This document shows, piece by piece, positions 59,381 through 64,000 of a stretch of DNA of 64,000 bases. Each line of letters starts with the position of its first letter. The first letter of the stretch is position 1. Under the pieces are notes generated by a model. The model did no database searches. It was given only the letters and a program-made list of their open reading frames with translations, and was not told where the DNA came from. Source of the DNA: Listeria cossartiae subsp. cayugensis. Lineage in GTDB: Bacteria; Bacillota; Bacilli; Lactobacillales; Listeriaceae. The stretch covers positions 1,240,001-1,304,000 of the forward strand of contig NZ_JAARZC010000001.1 of the NCBI RefSeq assembly GCF_014229095.1, written 5' to 3'. A program made the position numbers and the translations under genes.

Positions 59381-61096
59381 TTATTCGATATCATCGACAC
59401 TTACTTTGGAAGAGTAAGCTTTTTCAACTTTTTTAAATGCACCTGTTTCGACTTTTTCTAGTGCCGTTACAGCAATTTCCAGTGCTTTTTTATACTGATA
59501 ATCATTGTAGAAATGGTTTTCTGCCTGTACAAGCTCATCCGCCAATTCCTTATTACGTAACCGGTAACGATTCGCATATTGAATGACATGCTCAACTAAA
59601 CGAACATTTTCCATCATTTCTTCCGCTTTTTCCGTTAAATGGATTAAGTCTTCTTCGGCAATGCGCCAATCTTGACTAACAGCCTTCATGTTCAATGGTT
59701 TTTCTTCTAAGCGTTTCTCCAGCGTATCAATCGACTCACCCATATGTTCACGGAGCGATAAATACTCTTCTGGAAGCCCTGGTAAACGTTCTCGTTCCAT
59801 TTTGCGATCAAGCGTAATAATCGCACGGCGCATCCGCTCAGCATCATCGCGCGCTTCAAGTTCATCTTTACGAAGGGAACGTAATTCTTCCGCAAAATTG
59901 TCTTGTTCGGCACCAATGGTAATAAGCGCTGCATCGATTTCTTTCATTGTATCCTGGGCAGCAGAGTAAGCAATCTCACCGCTAGCAATTAAAGCTGTCA
60001 GTTGTTCAAAGTTTTCTTTTGCTTCACTTAATTTTGCGCTTGTTTTTAAATAAATCGCTAAATCGTCTTCCGCAACATGATACGTTTGTTTTACTTCTGT
60101 AATTTGTTCCGCAAGTGCATCTGAAACCAGATTTTGACGTTGTAGCTTATCAGAAGTTGGGCTATGATTTTCTTTGACGAAATGACGCGCTTCCGCTTCG
60201 TGCTCTAATGCATCATAAAACAATTCGATTTCGTTATGTAATTCTTCTATACCTTGTTCAGCTTCATCTAAATCAAGATTAATTACATTTTGTTTCATTT
60301 TATCAATTTGGTTTTTCATGCGAGCAATTTCTTTATCTAATTCCATTTGGGCTAAATAATACCCTTTTCGCACCATTTCTTCATAACCAGCTCGAAGTTT
60401 ATTCATTTCTTCTGGCAAAATGGTATCCGTTTCATGCAATAAGGACGGAATTCGTTCCATTTGGGCATCGATAATTTGCATTTCCTTTTGAACGACAATA
60501 ACGATTTCGCGTGCTTCTAAATGATCGCCTTGGTCAGTTAGTAAATCATAGTTATTTAAGCTTTCGGAAAGGTCATTTAGTTTTGCTTCTACGTAAGGTA
60601 ACGTTTCCCCTAGTTTAAAGCCTCTTGTTAGCACTTCCCGGCGAAGTTCCGCAAATTTTTCTTTCGTTGCACGACTTTCTTCGGCATTTTTCTCTTCACT
60701 AACAAGTAATTCTTTTAGTCCACCAAGAATTTGATCCATTTGCTTTTCGATAACAACGAGCATTTGCTCTATATCATTTTCGGCGTATGTAGCAGAACGG
60801 AATTTATAACGATCCGTGTTCATCTCTGCTTCTAATAATACTTCTTCTAAATCAGGAAATAATCTTGTTTCAATTTCATCCCAGGACGAACGCCATGATT
60901 CAAAAAGCGCTTCTGTCTGACCTGTTAGTTTTAATTTTTTCACTTTTGAAAGTTCATCAATAACCGGCCGCTCTCTGAGTTTAATCTTTTTCTCTTCTAA
61001 CTCGTTTATTCTTTGGTAATGTTTTCTTTTTAAAATGTAGCCTGCACTAATGACTGCAATTACTACGATAATAAAGCCGATTAACATGTAGTACAT
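59381..61096 (-). CDS. ezrA: Septation ring formation regulator EzrA
   Basis: A 571-residue Gram-positive division regulator. One N-terminal membrane helix (about 3-23, IGFIIVVIAVISAGYIL) is followed by a long, almost wholly helical coiled-coil cytoplasmic region made of spectrin-like repeats. EzrA binds FtsZ and prevents extra Z rings. The ATG at 61096 follows GGGAGG; a longer in-frame ORF to 61180 lacks a ribosome site. The C-terminal patch includes YRLRNKELADELVQAENHF. Confidence 0.96.
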   Translation of the reverse strand: MYYMLIGFIIVVIAVISAGYILKRKHYQRINELEEKKIKLRERPVIDELSKVKKLKLTGQTEALFESWRSSWDEIETRLFPDLEEVLLEAEMNTDRYKFRSATYAENDIEQMLVVIEKQMDQILGGLKELLVSEEKNAEESRATKEKFAELRREVLTRGFKLGETLPYVEAKLNDLSESLNNYDLLTDQGDHLEAREIVIVVQKEMQIIDAQMERIPSLLHETDTILPEEMNKLRAGYEEMVRKGYYLAQMELDKEIARMKNQIDKMKQNVINLDLDEAEQGIEELHNEIELFYDALEHEAEARHFVKENHSPTSDKLQRQNLVSDALAEQITEVKQTYHVAEDDLAIYLKTSAKLSEAKENFEQLTALIASGEIAYSAAQDTMKEIDAALITIGAEQDNFAEELRSLRKDELEARDDAERMRRAIITLDRKMERERLPGLPEEYLSLREHMGESIDTLEKRLEEKPLNMKAVSQDWRIAEEDLIHLTEKAEEMMENVRLVEHVIQYANRYRLRNKELADELVQAENHFYNDYQYKKALEIAVTALEKVETGAFKKVEKAYSSKVSVDDIE

Positions 61097-61389
61097 CCAA
61101 AATCCTCCCATCAACGTTAACTTGTGAAAGAAAAACAGCCACACTCGTGCTGCTCCATACATCTTTTCAATTATGTACATCTTTCCATATGTAGTATATT
61201 TTATTCCTCATTTTCAGTTCATTATACACATCTTTTATTTTACCACGATTTCCTTAGAATTACTTGCGTTTAGTGAAAAAAATTTTGGCGCAACGAAAAT
61301 CCACCTTATCCCGAAACAAATTTCCCGAAATCCCTTGCCGTTCATGCTATACTAAAGACATTATTTGAAAAGAAATGTGGGGATATAAA

Positions 61390-61878
61390 ATGATTGAAAT
61401 TCAAAAAATGGCTGGTACAAAAGAAGAAAATTACGCCCTTGCGTTAAAACAAGTCCAAGCAATGATTGCTGGCGAACCAAATTTAATTGCCAATTTGAGC
61501 AATGTTTCTTCTATATTAAATCAAGCACTTTCTGATATTAATTGGGTTGGGTTTTATTTACTAGAAAAAGAAACCAACCAATTAGTACTCGGCCCCTTCC
61601 AAGGTCTGCCTGCCTGCATTCGCATTCCTCTTGGTAAAGGTGTATGTGGTTCTGCGGCTGCTGACCAAAAAACGTATATTGTCGAAAATGTTCACGATTT
61701 CCCTGGCCATATCGCTTGCGACGCGGCTTCTAATTCAGAAATTGTTCTACCTATCGTGAAAAATTCGCAGTTGCTTGGCGTACTTGATATCGATAGCCCG
61801 AATTTTAGCCGTTTTGATGAAGTAGATCAATTATGGTTAGAAAAAATCCGTGATGCGATTACTCAAGAAATCAATTGA
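61390..61878 (+). CDS. Free methionine-(R)-sulfoxide reductase (GAF domain)
   Basis: A 162-residue single GAF-domain enzyme reducing free Met-R-sulfoxide. The three cysteines used by this family are C76, C86 and C110 (PACIRIPLGKGVCGS, HIACD), with the same spacing as the E. coli enzyme. The ATG at 61390 has GTGGGGAT upstream. Divergent from ezrA. The rpsD promoter begins in its stop codon. Confidence 0.93.
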   Translation: MIEIQKMAGTKEENYALALKQVQAMIAGEPNLIANLSNVSSILNQALSDINWVGFYLLEKETNQLVLGPFQGLPACIRIPLGKGVCGSAAADQKTYIVENVHDFPGHIACDAASNSEIVLPIVKNSQLLGVLDIDSPNFSRFDEVDQLWLEKIRDAITQEIN

Positions 61879-61904
61879 CAAGCGACTAGTAACTATACTA
61901 TACT
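61875..61904 (+). promoter_or_regulatory. SigA promoter of rpsD
   Basis: -35 TTGACA (61875-61880) overlaps the TGA stop of the GAF gene; after 18 bases comes -10 TATACT (61899-61904). Confidence 0.75.
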
Positions 61905-61910
61905 GGAAGA

Positions 61911-62075
61911 TGTGTAAAATGCAGCTTGAGTAAAATGAATGAGTGTGTTGTTTACCCCCAGATTTAATTCTGTGGTATATCGCGTAACCGGCGGCTGCTA
62001 TGGTGATGGTATATGAAGGTAAACTGCCCTGATTTGGTTTTACGTCACGTTTGTTTTATACCAAAAACAAATAAA
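61911..62075 (+). ncRNA. S4 leader RNA of rpsD
   Basis: About 165 transcribed bases precede the rpsD ribosome site. They contain several complementary segments, such as GTTTACC with GGTAAAC. In Bacillus, S4 represses its own gene through such a leader. The location and length fit; I could not test the consensus structure. Confidence 0.55.
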
Positions 62076-62089
62076 AGGAGGAGTCTCTT

Positions 62090-62692
62090 ATGGCTCGTTA
62101 TACAGGTCCAAGCTGGAAAGTTTCCCGTCGTTTAGGAATTTCACTTTCTGGAACAGGTAAAGAATTAGAGCGTCGTCCGTATGCTCCAGGTCAACACGGC
62201 CCAACTCAACGTAAAAAAATCTCAGAATATGGTTTGCAACAAGCTGAAAAGCAAAAATTGCGTCATATGTACGGATTAACTGAACGTCAATTCAAAAACA
62301 CGTTCAACAAAGCTGGTAAATTACAAGGTAAACATGGTGAGAACTTCATGATCTTACTAGAACAACGCCTTGATAACATCGTTTACCGTCTTGGTCTTGC
62401 TCGCACTCGTCGTGCAGCTCGTCAACTAGTAAACCATGGCCACATCACTGTAGATGGCAAACGCGTAGATATCCCTTCTTACCAAGTTTCTGTTGGTCAA
62501 GTGATCTCTGTTCGTGAAAAATCTGCTAAAAACTCTGCAATCGCTGAAAGCTTAGAAGTTTCAAGCTTCGTGCCTGAATACGTAACTTTCGATGCAGAAA
62601 AACTAACTGGTTCTCTTAACCGTCTACCAGAACGTTCTGAACTTGCTGCTGAAATCAACGAAGCATTTATCGTAGAATTCTACAGCCGTTAA
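62090..62692 (+). CDS. rpsD: 30S ribosomal protein S4
   Basis: A 200-residue primary 16S rRNA-binding protein that nucleates 30S assembly. It begins [16 protein letters not shown] and has the S4 RNA-binding fold at about 92-155, including [28 protein letters not shown] precedes the ATG. This is the zinc-free form: the N-terminal cysteine cluster is replaced. Stand-alone transcript, as in Bacillus. Confidence 0.98.
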   Translation: MARYTGPSWKVSRRLGISLSGTGKELERRPYAPGQHGPTQRKKISEYGLQQAEKQKLRHMYGLTERQFKNTFNKAGKLQGKHGENFMILLEQRLDNIVYRLGLARTRRAARQLVNHGHITVDGKRVDIPSYQVSVGQVISVREKSAKNSAIAESLEVSSFVPEYVTFDAEKLTGSLNRLPERSELAAEINEAFIVEFYSR

Positions 62693-62700
62693 TTAGAACT

Positions 62701-62747
62701 AAAAACCTTACAATTCATGATTTCGGTCGTGGTTGTAAGGTTTTTTT
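62701..62747 (+). terminator. Intrinsic terminator of rpsD
   Basis: AAAACCTTACAA pairs with TTGTAAGGTTTT (with a short internal loop) and the T-run TTTTTTT follows. It lies eight bases after the rpsD stop. Confidence 0.85.
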
Positions 62748-62753
62748 ATGCAT

Positions 62754-62786
62754 AAAAAAGCACTCGCCTTAAAAACGAGTGCTTTT
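62754..62786 (-). terminator. Intrinsic terminator of tyrS
   Basis: On the minus strand AAAAGCACTCG pairs with CGAGTGCTTTT around a nine-base loop and continues in T. Confidence 0.85.
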
Positions 62787-62790
62787 CCTC

Positions 62791-64000
<1,210 letters not shown>

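Noticed and set aside
61097-61180. Longer N-terminus for ezrA (open frame to 61180)
   Set aside because: GGGAGG precedes the ATG at 61096, and EzrA starts directly with its membrane helix.

Overview
The window looks like a stretch of a Listeria chromosome (Listeria sensu stricto, most likely L. monocytogenes). The DNA is AT-rich, proteins are Firmicute-type, ribosome binding sites are strong AGGAGG motifs, and the gene order valS-folC-comC-radC-mreBCD-minCD-rng-rplU, hemACDBL, polA-mutM-coaE-nrdR-dnaB-dnaI and argCJBDF matches what I remember of that genus. The species call is inference. Almost everything is on the minus strand; only pepQ, a universal stress protein, nadK, a GAF-domain reductase and rpsD are on the plus strand. 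This is core housekeeping chromosome: I see no prophage, insertion sequence, CRISPR array, tRNA/rRNA or broken gene. The first gene (rplU) and last gene (tyrS) are cut by the window edges.

Layout, read in window order. 1-9.2 kb: start of rplU with its leader RNA, an RNase G/E gene, the division-site genes minD/minC, the elongasome genes mreD/mreC/mreB, a probable new 35-residue membrane protein, radC, comC behind a ComK-type box, and folC. 9.2-20.5 kb: valS and thrS, each behind a T-box riboswitch, flanking the tetrapyrrole operon hemACDBL and the ribosome-assembly GTPase gene engB. 20.5-27.4 kb: a DNA replication/repair operon polA-mutM-coaE-nrdR-dnaB-dnaI. 27.6-36.3 kb: central carbon metabolism (citZ-citC behind a DUF441 gene, fxsA, pykA, pfkA) and the carboxyltransferase pair accD-accA. 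36.5-42.9 kb: dnaE, nrnA, a multi-domain HTH-DRTGG-CBS-hotdog regulator and a UPF0173 metal hydrolase. 43-51.6 kb: pepQ, ald, usp, ackA with ytxK, tpx, an RDD membrane protein with sppA, and nadK. 51.6-56.8 kb: arginine biosynthesis argCJBDF. 56.9-64 kb: thiI with its cysteine desulfurase, ezrA, the GAF reductase, rpsD with a leader, and tyrS.

The genes form clear functional blocks. MreBCD with MinCD and EzrA set cell shape and septum position. PolA, DnaE, DnaB, DnaI and MutM cover replication and base-excision repair. HemA to HemL make uroporphyrinogen precursors from glutamyl-tRNA. PfkA, PykA and AckA run glycolysis and acetate overflow, while CitZ and CitC run only the oxidative branch that supplies 2-oxoglutarate for the arginine operon. 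Regulation visible in the sequence includes two T-boxes, two ribosomal-protein leaders, a ComK box, a cre-like site, a SigB-like promoter and many intrinsic terminators.

No new large system stands out. The observations most worth a second look are the unannotated small membrane protein between radC and mreB, the ComK box driving comC-radC, a DnaI with no cysteines at all where the Bacillus protein has a zinc site, the structured accDA leader, and the loss of sporulation genes from the mre-min neighbourhood with an RNase G/E gene in their place.
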